Source: Actinomycetes bacterium (GTDB lineage: Bacteria; Actinomycetota; Actinomycetes; Propionibacteriales; Propionibacteriaceae). From it: a DNA stretch of 64,000 nt. Where the stretch lies: positions 1-64,000 of the forward strand of contig JAEVYS010000071.1 of assembly GCA_023392635.1 (NCBI GenBank), given 5' to 3'. The notes beneath the pieces were generated by a model, which saw nothing but the letters and a program-made list of their open reading frames with translations, was not told the origin of the DNA and ran no database searches. A program made the translations under genes and the position numbers. Shown here in pieces: positions 37,394-46,618 of the stretch (within the stretch, counting starts at the first letter, position 1; every line of letters starts with the position of its first letter).

Positions 37394-38641
37394 GTGGCCC
37401 CAGAACAGCTGCCCGCGCTCCTGCGCCGGCTCGTCCTGCCGGTCTACCTCCCGACCGCGCTGTACAGCATCGGCGCCGCAGCCATCGTGCCCGTGGTGCC
37501 GCTGGTCGGCCTCGACCTGGGGCTCAGCGTGCCGCAGGTGGCGCTGCTCGGCACCGCGGTCGGGCTGCTGGCCGTGCTCGGTCCGCTGCCGACCGGCCAG
37601 CTCGTCGCGCGCATCGGCGAGCGGTCCGCGCTGGTGGCCGGCGGCCTCGTCTCCATCCTCGCCGTGGTCGGCTGCCTCGCCGCCGCCTGGCCCCAGGGGA
37701 CGTCCCGCCCATCATGGTCGCCCGCCCTGTTCTGTGCCTCGATCCTGCTGATGGCACTGGGAGACCTGACCTGGGACCTGGGCCGCCAGACCTACATCGC
37801 TGACGAGGTTCCCCTGCACCTGCGGGCGCGCGCGATGACGCTGTTCGGCGGCACCATGCGGGTCGGGCGCATCGTCGGCCCCCTGCTCGGCGCGGCGGCC
37901 ATCACCCTCGCCGGTCCGGCGGCAGCCTTCATCGTGCACCTGGTCGGGGCGTGCGCCGGGTTGGTCCTGATCATGCTGTTCGTACCTCCCCGCCTCGCCT
38001 CCCCACCGCACAGTGCTGCCGCCGGACTCGACGCTCCCTCTCCGCGAGGGACGGTCCTGCGCCCACTGCTCCTCGTCGGCCTCGCCGTCCTCGTGCTGAC
38101 GGCGGCGCGCACCAACCGGGACCTGCTGCTGCCCCTCCTCGGCCACGAGTTCGGACACCCCGAAGCCGTGGTGTCACTGGTCTTCGCCGTGGCCGCAGCG
38201 GTCGAACTGGGCTTCATCCTGCCCGCCGGCACGGTGATGGACCGGTTCGGCCGGGCGGCGGTGCTCGTGCCGTGCCTGGCGCTGATGGGCGTCGGCTACC
38301 TGCTCGCGCCGCTGTCGGCCACCGTCCCCGGCTTCGTGGTGGTCTCGCTGGTGTTCGCCGTCGGGAACGGCCTCGGCGCCGGCATCAACAAGACCCTGAG
38401 CGCCGACCTCACCCCGTCCCGCAATCGCGCCGGCTGGCTGGGCCTGTGGAACAGCCTCACCAACGCCGGCGCCCTGCTCGGCCCGGGGCTGGTCGCTGTG
38501 GCCGCCTCGGCGGCCAGCGTGCTGTCGGCGAGCTTCGCGACCGGCTGGTTCACCCTGGCCGGCGCCGGCTGGGCGCTGTGGTGGTTACCGCGATTCGTGC
38601 CGGGACGCCCGCACGAACCTGCCGAGCCGCGGCTCGACTGA
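37394..38641 (+). CDS. MFS transporter
   Basis: 415 residues from GTG with a good SD (GGAGG). Twelve hydrophobic segments in two halves; the signature GRQTYIADEVPLHLRARAMT, FGGTMRVGRIVGPLLGAAAI and the second-half DRFGRAAVLVP are typical for drug/H+ antiporters of the MFS. Substrate unknown. Confidence 0.85.
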   Translation: MAPEQLPALLRRLVLPVYLPTALYSIGAAAIVPVVPLVGLDLGLSVPQVALLGTAVGLLAVLGPLPTGQLVARIGERSALVAGGLVSILAVVGCLAAAWPQGTSRPSWSPALFCASILLMALGDLTWDLGRQTYIADEVPLHLRARAMTLFGGTMRVGRIVGPLLGAAAITLAGPAAAFIVHLVGACAGLVLIMLFVPPRLASPPHSAAAGLDAPSPRGTVLRPLLLVGLAVLVLTAARTNRDLLLPLLGHEFGHPEAVVSLVFAVAAAVELGFILPAGTVMDRFGRAAVLVPCLALMGVGYLLAPLSATVPGFVVVSLVFAVGNGLGAGINKTLSADLTPSRNRAGWLGLWNSLTNAGALLGPGLVAVAASAASVLSASFATGWFTLAGAGWALWWLPRFVPGRPHEPAEPRLD

Positions 38642-38675
38642 GTCCCGGCCCGCGGCCCACCGTTCCCGGGAGGGA

Positions 38676-39284
38676 TCAGTCGAAGATCGGGCCGACCGTG
38701 CGGGTCCGCTTGAGCTCGAAGAAGCCCGGGTAGGCGAGGACGTTCACGAAGCCGTCCCAGAGCTTGCCCGCCTCCTCGCCCTTCGGCGCGGGCGAGATCA
38801 CCGGGCCGAACAGGCTCATGCCCTCGACGCGGATCACCGGCGTACCCACCTCGTCGCCGACCGCAGCGGTCACCTCGGCCTGAGCCGTCCGCAGCGCGGC
38901 ATCGTTGGCGTCGGTGTCGCCGGCGTCCGCCAGCGTGACCGGGAGGCCGACCTCCAGCAGGGCCGCCTCGTGGGTGGCGCGCTCGTTCGGCTCCTTGTTC
39001 AGGTGGATGCGGGTGCCGAGAGCGGTGTAGAACCCGGCGAGCTTGTCAGGGTGCTGCTCCTGCACGGCCAGCGCCACGCGGGCCCCGCCCCAGGCCTTGT
39101 CCATGGTCTCCCGGTACTCGGGGGAGAGGTCGCGTCCCTCGTTCAGCACCGAGAGGCTCATCACGTGGAATTGCACGTCCACGTCACGAACCCTGGCGAC
39201 CTCGAGCGCCCAGCGCGATGTCATCCACGCCCACGGGCACAACGGGTCGAACCAGAGGTCCAGAGTCTTCGTTTCGGTTGTCAC
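38676..39284 (-). CDS. DsbA-family mycothiol-dependent nitroreductase-like protein
   Basis: 202 residues. LWFDPLCPWAWMTSRW has the CPWA active site of the FrnE/Rv2466c branch of DsbA-like proteins; GTPVIRVEGMSLFGPVISPA holds the cis-Pro loop. The mycobacterial homologue is a mycothiol-dependent reductase involved in oxidative and nitrosative stress. Presence suits a mycothiol-using actinobacterium. Confidence 0.85.
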   Translation of the reverse strand: MTTETKTLDLWFDPLCPWAWMTSRWALEVARVRDVDVQFHVMSLSVLNEGRDLSPEYRETMDKAWGGARVALAVQEQHPDKLAGFYTALGTRIHLNKEPNERATHEAALLEVGLPVTLADAGDTDANDAALRTAQAEVTAAVGDEVGTPVIRVEGMSLFGPVISPAPKGEEAGKLWDGFVNVLAYPGFFELKRTRTVGPIFD

Positions 39285-39348
39285 CCGGCGAGTGTAGGCG
39301 GGTACGGAACCCGCTCCGCCGGTCGGGACAAGGGGTTACCCTCGAAAG

Positions 39349-39948
39349 GTGATCCGCTTCGTCGTCTTCGACCTGGGACAGGTACTCTCGTCGCCCCCCG
39401 ACCTGTACCGCACGCCCGCCCGGCTGATGGGGGTCGATCCGGACGCGTACGAGGCGCTGTACTGGGAACACCGGAGGGACTACGACGCCGGCGGGTCCCG
39501 CGTCGAGTACTGGCAGCCCATCCTCGAGGGCCTCGCCGTGCAGCCCACCGGCACCCTGATCAGCCGGCTGGCCACTCTGGACGCGGACCTGTGGCTCGAG
39601 CCCCGGCCCGAGGCGCTGGACATGGTCAACGGCGTCTACGCGTGGGGGGTCCGGACGGCGCTGCTCAGCAATGCGCCGCTGGTGATGGGCAAGCTGATCC
39701 GCCACACCGAGTGGGCCGGCCTGTTCGACCGCGTGTTCATCTCCGCCGAGTTGGGCCTGGTGAAGCCGGACCCCGAGGTGTTCCGGGTCGTCACCGACGA
39801 GCTGGGCGTCCGCCCCGACGAGATCGCCTTCATCGACGACCGCGAACCCAACGTGCGCGCGGCGCGAGAACGGGGCTGGCGGGCGCACCTGTGGGTGGAC
39901 GACGCCGACTCGCTGGCCTGGCTCGACTCCATCTGCCACGCCGGCTGA
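39349..39948 (+). CDS. HAD-superfamily (IA) hydrolase
   Basis: 199 residues. Motif I is FVVFDLGQVL (nucleophile Asp, Gly where the second Asp usually stands, as in many HAD-IA proteins), motif II RTALLSNAP, motif III LVKPDPEVFR, motif IV AFIDDREPNV. It is likely a phosphatase or epoxide-hydrolase-N-type HAD; substrate unknown. Confidence 0.85.
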   Translation: MIRFVVFDLGQVLSSPPDLYRTPARLMGVDPDAYEALYWEHRRDYDAGGSRVEYWQPILEGLAVQPTGTLISRLATLDADLWLEPRPEALDMVNGVYAWGVRTALLSNAPLVMGKLIRHTEWAGLFDRVFISAELGLVKPDPEVFRVVTDELGVRPDEIAFIDDREPNVRAARERGWRAHLWVDDADSLAWLDSICHAG

Positions 39949-39964
39949 TCCACGCCAGCCGTGA

Positions 39965-39991
39965 GTCAGGCGTTGCCTGTCAACGCCTGAC
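39965..39991. terminator. Bidirectional terminator
   Basis: Perfect 11-bp stem GTCAGGCGTTG / CAACGCCTGAC with loop CCTGT, between the convergent HAD and membrane-protein genes. Confidence 0.7.
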
Positions 39992-40011
39992 CCACAGCTT
40001 GCGGGGGTGGG

Positions 40012-41190
40012 TCAGCGCAGGCAGACCGAGGCGGCGGGACCGAAGCCCGTGCTGATCCGGACGGGGTCGACAAGCAGGGCACGGCAGAGCCCCGTCGTGA
40101 GGACGCGCAGGCCGTTCATCGCCGCCGCGTCCGCGACGCCGTTGCCCGCGCAGCCGGCGAGCGACGCAGCCACCGGCACCCGCGCGGAGCCCACGTAGAG
40201 CACCACCGGCCAACCGCGCCCGTCGCCGCAGGTGGACGCGTCGGCGTCCGGGCCACCCCCGCCGGGAGCGGCGAGGACGGCACGCCAGGCCTTCGCGGCC
40301 GGGGCGCCGGTGAGCAGGACAGAGCTCCGGAAGGCACCGCGGTCGGCCTCCGCCTCGTAGAGGCAGACCGAGATCGTGTCCGCCTCCAGGCCCGACAGCG
40401 CGCTCGGCGACACGCTCGGCAGGGAGGTGGGGCAACCGTTCGGGTCCACCCCGTCCGGCACCACTTCGGCGGAATCGAGGATGCGGGTCGCGAGTTCCTC
40501 GTCGGCCACCCGCGCCGTGACGGTGAGCATCGCCGCGCCGAGGGTCCGGCTGTACTGCCGCCAGGCGTCCGAGCCGAGGTTCTCGAGGGGTTCCGAGCCG
40601 GCGGGCCGGAACGACAGGTGCATCGCCTGCCGGTCATCGGCCAGCGGCCGGGTGCACAGGATCGCCCGGACGCCCTCCCCCCCGCGGGCAAGGTCGACGT
40701 AGGGCCTGGTCGGGAAGTCCTTCAGGGAGCAGTGGTCCGAAGCGGGGGCGAACGCGTAGCCCCAGGACGCCGGGACCTGCACCCGGACGTCGCGGTAGGA
40801 CTCCCAGCGGTACCCGTCCGCCGCGCGCGCGTCCCCGACGGCCGAGGAGTAGGGACCCGGGGCGGCCTGAGGGCCGGCGCTGGCTGCCGCCTTGTCGTCC
40901 ACCGGCGCCGCGCCGCCCGCCGCCTCCGGCACTCCCGCCACCGTCGCGGCCGACGGCATGGCGGCGGTGGTGGCGAAGATGCGGGGAAGCACGACCCCAG
41001 CCCCGAGCACGACGGCGACCACGACGGCGGCCGCCGCCAGGACGCGGCCCCAGGGGCGCGTGGCGTCCCGGACGGAGGCGGTGATGCTTCCCGGATCGAT
41101 CGGCCGGAAGGGCCGGCCCTCCAGCTGGCCGGCGAACGCGTCGCGGAACGCCTTCTCCTCCCGCTCGAACTCCTCGTCGACGCCGCTCAT
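40012..41190 (-). CDS. Membrane-anchored protein paired with an ECF sigma factor
   Basis: 392 residues from MSGVDEEFEREEKAFRDAFA. A charged cytoplasmic N-terminus of ~45 residues is followed by one transmembrane helix (RVLAAAAVVVAVVLGAGVVL) and a ~320-residue extracytoplasmic domain with several cysteines. Its ATG overlaps the sigma gene stop (ATGA). The topology and coupling suggest an anti-sigma or signal-receiving partner, but the N-terminus has no zinc anti-sigma motif. Confidence 0.65.
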   Translation of the reverse strand: MSGVDEEFEREEKAFRDAFAGQLEGRPFRPIDPGSITASVRDATRPWGRVLAAAAVVVAVVLGAGVVLPRIFATTAAMPSAATVAGVPEAAGGAAPVDDKAAASAGPQAAPGPYSSAVGDARAADGYRWESYRDVRVQVPASWGYAFAPASDHCSLKDFPTRPYVDLARGGEGVRAILCTRPLADDRQAMHLSFRPAGSEPLENLGSDAWRQYSRTLGAAMLTVTARVADEELATRILDSAEVVPDGVDPNGCPTSLPSVSPSALSGLEADTISVCLYEAEADRGAFRSSVLLTGAPAAKAWRAVLAAPGGGGPDADASTCGDGRGWPVVLYVGSARVPVAASLAGCAGNGVADAAAMNGLRVLTTGLCRALLVDPVRISTGFGPAASVCLR

Positions 41191-41735
41191 CGCCCACCTC
41201 CTCCCAGCTTCGCCCGCAGCGACAGCAGCGCCCGGTGCACGTGCGACCTCGCCGTGCCCTCCGGGCAGCCGAGGATCTGTGCGATCTCGGCGAAGGTCCG
41301 GTCCTCGTAGAAACGCAGCACGACCGCCGCCCGCTGGAGGGGTGGCAGCTCGCCGCACAGCCGCAGAGCCTGGTCGGCGTCCGCGAGGCCCTCGGCCGCG
41401 TCCGGGATGCTCGGGGCGGCGGACGACAGTTCCGGATCGGCCGTGGGGTACAGCCGGCGCACCTTGCGCCAGGCGGAGACGTGGGCGTTCACGATGCTGC
41501 GGCGGACGTAGGCGTCCACGTCACCGCGGGCCGAGATCTGCCGCCACCGGGGGTAGAGCCCGGCCAGTGCCTCCTGCACGGCGTCGTGCGCGTCCTCGCG
41601 GTTGCGCGTGATCAGGTAGGCGAAACGCAGCAGGGCCGCGGAGCGCAGCGTGACGTAGTCCTCGAAGTCGCGGACGGCGGACGGCGTCGCGACCGATGCC
41701 GGCTCGCCCACCATCACCCCCTGCCAGACCGTCAC
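41187..41735 (-). CDS. SigE-family ECF RNA polymerase sigma factor
   Basis: 182 residues. Region 2: FEDYVTLRSAALLRFAYLIT, RNREDAHDAVQEALAGLYPR; region 4: LPPLQRAAVVLRFYEDRTFA, EIAQILGCPEGTARSHVHRA. This is the SigE-type ECF subgroup frequent in Actinobacteria. It is coupled to the membrane protein gene downstream and likely regulates an envelope response. Confidence 0.88.
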   Translation of the reverse strand: MTVWQGVMVGEPASVATPSAVRDFEDYVTLRSAALLRFAYLITRNREDAHDAVQEALAGLYPRWRQISARGDVDAYVRRSIVNAHVSAWRKVRRLYPTADPELSSAAPSIPDAAEGLADADQALRLCGELPPLQRAAVVLRFYEDRTFAEIAQILGCPEGTARSHVHRALLSLRAKLGGGGR

Positions 41736-41771
41736 GCACTACCCACGCGGCGACGGCCGCTTTCGTTGCGA

Positions 41772-42818
41772 CTACTCCCCGGGGTACCTCACCCGCACCT
41801 GCGCGCGGATCTCGTCGAGCACCTCCATGATGGCGACCGTTTCGTCCAGGGGGAGCTGTGGCGACTCGGTGAAGCCGTCGGAGACCAGCTGGGCGAAGTG
41901 CGCCGCCTCGTGGGCCAGGCCGTGGTGCCCGGTGAGGAACGGGGCCTCGCTGCTGATGCTCACCCCGGACGGGCTGACGAGTCGCAGCCGGGTGGGCTGG
42001 TAGAACTCCCCGTCGAGTTCGATGCGGGCCTGCGTTCCGCTGATGCTCGCCGTGGTCGGGGTCTTGGCCGCCATCGTGCAACTCACCAGGGCCTGCGCCT
42101 CGGGATGGTCGGCGTACCGGGTGAACAGCGCCGACACCTGCTCGTCCACCCCGCTGTCGGTGAGCAACCCGCTGGCCAGCACCGCACCCGGACGCCCGAG
42201 CACGAAGGACGCGAAGGAGACCGGGTAGATACCGAGGTCGAGCAGGGAGCCGCCGGCGAGGGCAGGGTCGTACAGCCGCGGTACCCGATTGCGGGGCAGC
42301 AACTGGCCGTGGTCGGCGATCAGCACCTCCAGAGTGCCCAGCGCGCCGTCGGCGAGCAACTGGCGCACGACGTCGATGTGGGGCAGGAACCGCGCCCACA
42401 TCGCTTCCATCAGCGCGACGTTGCGCTTGCGGGCCGCGGCCACCAGCCTGCGGGACTCCTTGGCGTTGCGGGTGAACGGCTTCTCCACCAGCACGTGCTT
42501 GCCCGCCTCGATCGCGAGCAGCGCCTGGGGCAGGTGCTCACTGTGCGGCGACGCGATGTAGACGACGTCGACCTTGGGGTCGCTCACCAGGGCGTCGTAG
42601 GAGTCGTAGGCGGCCGCAACCTCGAACTCGTCGGCGAACGCACGCGCCCGCTCCATCGTCCGCGAACCGACGGCCACCACGCGCTGGCGCGTCGCTGTGC
42701 GCAGCGCGCGGGCGAACATGTGCGCGATGTTGCCGGGCGCCAGCACGCCCCAGCCCAGTGGCGGGGCTGCGGCCGGATCGGGGACGCGGGAGACCGGCAG
42801 GACCTGTGGAAACGCCAT
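41772..42818 (-). CDS. Gfo/Idh/MocA family oxidoreductase
   Basis: 348 residues from MAFPQVLPVSRVPD (a GTG 6 nt upstream is possible). Rossmann start LGWGVLAPGNIAHMFARAL; VDVVYIASPHSEHLPQALLA; HVLVEKPFTRN holds the conserved EKP lysine; MEAMWARFLPHI is typical. NAD(P)-dependent oxidation of a sugar or polyol derivative is expected; substrate unknown. Confidence 0.88.
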   Translation of the reverse strand: MAFPQVLPVSRVPDPAAAPPLGWGVLAPGNIAHMFARALRTATRQRVVAVGSRTMERARAFADEFEVAAAYDSYDALVSDPKVDVVYIASPHSEHLPQALLAIEAGKHVLVEKPFTRNAKESRRLVAAARKRNVALMEAMWARFLPHIDVVRQLLADGALGTLEVLIADHGQLLPRNRVPRLYDPALAGGSLLDLGIYPVSFASFVLGRPGAVLASGLLTDSGVDEQVSALFTRYADHPEAQALVSCTMAAKTPTTASISGTQARIELDGEFYQPTRLRLVSPSGVSISSEAPFLTGHHGLAHEAAHFAQLVSDGFTESPQLPLDETVAIMEVLDEIRAQVRVRYPGE

Positions 42819-42907
42819 GGGCACAACTTACGGCGCTCGGGCACCCGCGCAACATGGCAGGCCCGGACGGCTAGCCTTCCGGCAGGAAATCAACCTGTGG
42901 GGAAATC

Positions 42908-43828
42908 ATGAGCAGAGCACCTGTTGGGCACGACTGGCGGGCCGCTGCCGACCCCGACGACCTGCGGGAGTACGACGCGTTCGGCCCCTGGATCGACCGG
43001 GTGACCACGCCCGCGGGAATGCCGCGGCGGTTCCGGCCCGCGTACGAGGAGCTGGCACGCCTCGGCTTCCTGCTCAAGGTCCCACGCAACATCGACCGCG
43101 CGCAGGCGCGTCCGGGACAGGACCTGTACCGGTCGGTGCTGGCCGTCGGGGCCGACCGGCTCGTCTCGCTCGAGCTGGCTCCCGACGGGGTGCGCCGACG
43201 CGACGTCCGGCTCGCCGACGTGGTCGCGACCAACGTCTACACGAACCTCCTGGTGGGTGTGTGGACGGTGTTCCTCGCCGACGGCACCTGCATCGCGGTG
43301 GAGTACAACACGGTCGGCCAGGCCATGATCGCGCACGCCGACCGGCGCGTCCGCCACGGTTCCCGCCTCGCCGGAGGAATCGCCGGCGCCCTCCCGGGCA
43401 GCGTCGATCCCGTCCCGGTGCCGGACCACTACTTCTCCTCCGTGCTGGCCGAGCGGCGCGCGGCGGCGGAGGAGGCCATGGTGCCGGTGCACGTCGAATC
43501 GCCGGGACGCCCGTGCCGCGACGACGGCGGTCGGCGACGCATCGGCACCGGCATGATGGCGATCACGTCCCCGTCCGATCTGGTGATCGTGAACCGGGAC
43601 GAGCCTGCGCGCCCCCGGTTCCGTTGGGGCAACTACGCCACGAACGTCCTCACCGTCCCCTTCTCGAGGATCACGGGCTTCGCCTTGACGGTGCCGCCGG
43701 CCCAACGCCCGCCGAGGTTCGTCCGGCTCGACCTGCAATGCGAGAGCCACACCCTCACGCAGCCGTGCCTGACCGTCCCAGCCGGGGTGGTGGCCGCCCT
43801 CCGCGCCGGCGGCATCCCAGAGGGCTGA
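42908..43828 (+). CDS. Hypothetical protein
   Basis: 306 residues from MSRAPVGHDWRAAADPDDLR, soluble, no transmembrane segment. The middle is beta-rich (VVATNVYTNLLVGVWTVFLA, DGTCIAVEYNTVGQAMIAHA). VEYNTV and RWGNYATNVLTVPFSRITGF may be structural motifs. A good SD is absent (GTGGGGAAATC). Family not recognised. Confidence 0.65.
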   Translation: MSRAPVGHDWRAAADPDDLREYDAFGPWIDRVTTPAGMPRRFRPAYEELARLGFLLKVPRNIDRAQARPGQDLYRSVLAVGADRLVSLELAPDGVRRRDVRLADVVATNVYTNLLVGVWTVFLADGTCIAVEYNTVGQAMIAHADRRVRHGSRLAGGIAGALPGSVDPVPVPDHYFSSVLAERRAAAEEAMVPVHVESPGRPCRDDGGRRRIGTGMMAITSPSDLVIVNRDEPARPRFRWGNYATNVLTVPFSRITGFALTVPPAQRPPRFVRLDLQCESHTLTQPCLTVPAGVVAALRAGGIPEG

Positions 43829-43834
43829 ACGCGC

Positions 43835-44842
43835 TCAGACGAGGGTTGAGACCAGGATCGCCTTGATCGAGTGCATCCGGTTCTCGGCCTGGTCGAACAC
43901 GATGGAGGCTGGTGACTCGAAGACCTCGTCCGTCACCTCGAGCTCCTCGAGGCCGAACCGCTGGTAGACGGCCTCCCCGACCGTTGTCTCCCGGTTGTGG
44001 TAGGCGGGCAGGCAGTGCATGAACTTCACGTCGGAGACGCCCGTCCGCTCCAGCAGCGCGGTGTTCACCTGGTAGTCGCGCAGCAACAGGATGCGCTCGG
44101 TCCACACGCTCTCCGACTCCCCCATCGACACCCAGATGTCGGTGTGGATGAACTGGCAGCCCTTCACCGCGTCCAGGTCCTCGCTGAGCGTGATCCGGGC
44201 GCCGGTCTGCGCGGCGATCCGCTCGGCGGTGCGCACCACGCCCGTGGGCGGCAGCAGCTTCGCGGGAGCGACCAGCCGGACGTCCATCCCCAGCAGCGCA
44301 CCGCCCATCAGCAGGGAGCAGCCGACGTTGAACCGGGCGTCGCCGACGTAGGCGAAGGCGATCTCGGCGTCATCGACACCCGAGGCCTCGCGCATGGTGA
44401 ACATGTCGCACAGGCTCTGGGTGGGGTGCCACTCGTCGGTGAGGCCGTTCCACACCGGGACCGACGAGTGCCGCGCGATCGTCTCGACCGTCGACTGGAG
44501 GGCGCCCCGGTACTCGATCCCGTCGAACAGCCGGGACAGCACCCTGGCGGTATCGGCCGGAGACTCCTTGTGCCCGAGCTGGGAGGAGTTGCCGTCCATC
44601 TGCGTGACGTGCGCGCCCTGGTCGTGCGCGGCGACCTCGAACGCTGACCGCGTCCGGGTCGAGGTCTTCTCGAAGATCAGCGCCAGGTTCATGCCGCCCA
44701 GGTGCTGCACCTCCGTGCCGGCGTGACGGGCCGCCTTCAACTCACCGGTGAGGTCGAGCAGGCCCCGCCACTCCGCCGGCGTGAAATCCTGTTCCTTGAG
44801 GAAATGCCGACCCTTGAGCGTCCCAGCCACTGCCGCCTCCAT
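43835..44842 (-). CDS. argF: Ornithine carbamoyltransferase
   Basis: 335 residues from MEAAVAGTLKGRHFLKEQDF. Carbamoyl-phosphate site EKTSTRTRSAFEVAAHDQGA; HPTQSLCDMFTM; ornithine-side FMHCLPAYHNRETTVG with the HCLPA catalytic Cys; QAENRMHSIKAILVSTL. It forms citrulline from ornithine and carbamoyl phosphate. It stands alone, not with other arg genes, so it might be the catabolic (arginine deiminase) or the biosynthetic enzyme; sequence alone does not tell. Confidence 0.92.
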   Translation of the reverse strand: MEAAVAGTLKGRHFLKEQDFTPAEWRGLLDLTGELKAARHAGTEVQHLGGMNLALIFEKTSTRTRSAFEVAAHDQGAHVTQMDGNSSQLGHKESPADTARVLSRLFDGIEYRGALQSTVETIARHSSVPVWNGLTDEWHPTQSLCDMFTMREASGVDDAEIAFAYVGDARFNVGCSLLMGGALLGMDVRLVAPAKLLPPTGVVRTAERIAAQTGARITLSEDLDAVKGCQFIHTDIWVSMGESESVWTERILLLRDYQVNTALLERTGVSDVKFMHCLPAYHNRETTVGEAVYQRFGLEELEVTDEVFESPASIVFDQAENRMHSIKAILVSTLV

Positions 44843-44926
44843 CGCACCGAATGGGAGAACTCTAGGGGGACGGCTCTTGCGATGGGCTCGCGTCCGCCCC
44901 CGATCCGCGAGCCGTAGCATGGGTTC

Positions 44927-45307
44927 ATGCTGATCATTCGATTCCTCGCCAGTGCCGCCGCCCTGGCCGTGGCGACCTGGGTGCTGCCGGGAATCACGCT
45001 TGCCGACGGCGACACGTGGAGCCGCGCAGGCACCATGTTGGCCGTGGCCGCGATCTTCGGCGTGGTGAACGCCGTGGTGAAGCCCTTGTTCAAGTTCGTC
45101 GCCGCACCCCTGATCTTCCTGACGCTGGGCATCTTCCTGCTGATCATCAACGCCCTCCTGCTCGAGCTCGTGTCTTGGGCCGCCGGCCAGTTCAACCTCG
45201 GCTGGCACGTCACCGACTGGGGTTCGGCGTTCCTCGGCGCACTGATCGTCTCGATCGTCAGCTTCGTGCTGAACGCGTTCTTCAAGCGCAGTGAGGAGCA
45301 CCGGTGA
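44927..45307 (+). CDS. Phage-holin-family small membrane protein
   Basis: 126 residues, four hydrophobic helices. FGVVNAVVKPLFKFVAAPLI is the conserved segment of the family (PF04020) widespread in Actinobacteria outside phages. Its stop overlaps the start of the phosphatase gene (GTGA), so the two are co-translated. Function unknown. Confidence 0.8.
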   Translation: MLIIRFLASAAALAVATWVLPGITLADGDTWSRAGTMLAVAAIFGVVNAVVKPLFKFVAAPLIFLTLGIFLLIINALLLELVSWAAGQFNLGWHVTDWGSAFLGALIVSIVSFVLNAFFKRSEEHR

Positions 45308-45783
45308 GCGAACCGGACATCGTCTTCGTCTGCTGGGGGAACATCTGCCGCTCACCCATGGCCCAGGTCGTGGCGGCAGCACGCGCCCGGCAGGAGGGCC
45401 TGCGCGGCGTCACCTTCGGCAGCGCCGGGGTCTCCGCCGAGGAGGCCGGCAACCCGATGGACCCGCGCGCCGCCGCCGTCCTCCGTGCGGCCGGCTACAC
45501 CCCGTCCGCCGACTTCCGCGCCCACCGGATCACCGCGGACGAGGCGCGCTCGGCGGCGATGCTGATCGGCATGGAGCAGTTGCACATCTCCCGGCTGCGC
45601 CAGCTCGTCCCGGACGCGCACAACCTCTACCTGATGACCGACTTCGACCCGAACGCCGTGCCCGGTGCGGGCATCGAGGACCCCTGGTACGGCGACGACG
45701 AGGACTTCCTCACCGCCTTGAAGCAGATCGAGGCGGCGATGCCCGAGGTGATCAAGCGGGCGGCCGAGCTCGTCCGGGGCTGA
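45304..45783 (+). CDS. Low-molecular-weight protein-tyrosine phosphatase
   Basis: 159 residues from GTG. The P-loop VCWGNICRSPMAQVVAA (C-x5-R) and the Asp in GIEDPWYGDDEDF give a complete active site. It removes phosphate from tyrosine residues; in Actinobacteria related enzymes (PtpA-like) act in signalling or surface polysaccharide control. Coupled to the holin-family gene upstream. Confidence 0.9.
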   Translation: MSEPDIVFVCWGNICRSPMAQVVAAARARQEGLRGVTFGSAGVSAEEAGNPMDPRAAAVLRAAGYTPSADFRAHRITADEARSAAMLIGMEQLHISRLRQLVPDAHNLYLMTDFDPNAVPGAGIEDPWYGDDEDFLTALKQIEAAMPEVIKRAAELVRG

Positions 45784-45792
45784 GCCTGACGG

Positions 45793-45874
45793 GTGGACCG
45801 AGTTGGGAACCGTCCCCAATCCGGTCCACACCCTGGGCTGGACCGGATTGGGGACGGTTCCCAACTCGGTCCAC
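45793..45874. repeat. 36-bp perfect inverted repeat with 10-nt loop
   Basis: Arms 45793-45828 and 45839-45874 are exact reverse complements (begin GTGGACCGAGTTGGGAACCG, end CGGTTCCCAACTCGGTCCAC); loop CACCCTGGGC. It sits between the phosphatase stop and the response-regulator start. It could be a dispersed palindromic (REP-like) element or a strong terminator; there is no T tract. Confidence 0.85.
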
Positions 45875-45928
45875 CTCCCACGCGGAACGGTTCGGGCGCG
45901 GACGCCCCCGTCATGGCAGGCTGGGACC

Positions 45929-46614
<686 letters not shown>

Positions 46615-46618
<4 letters not shown>

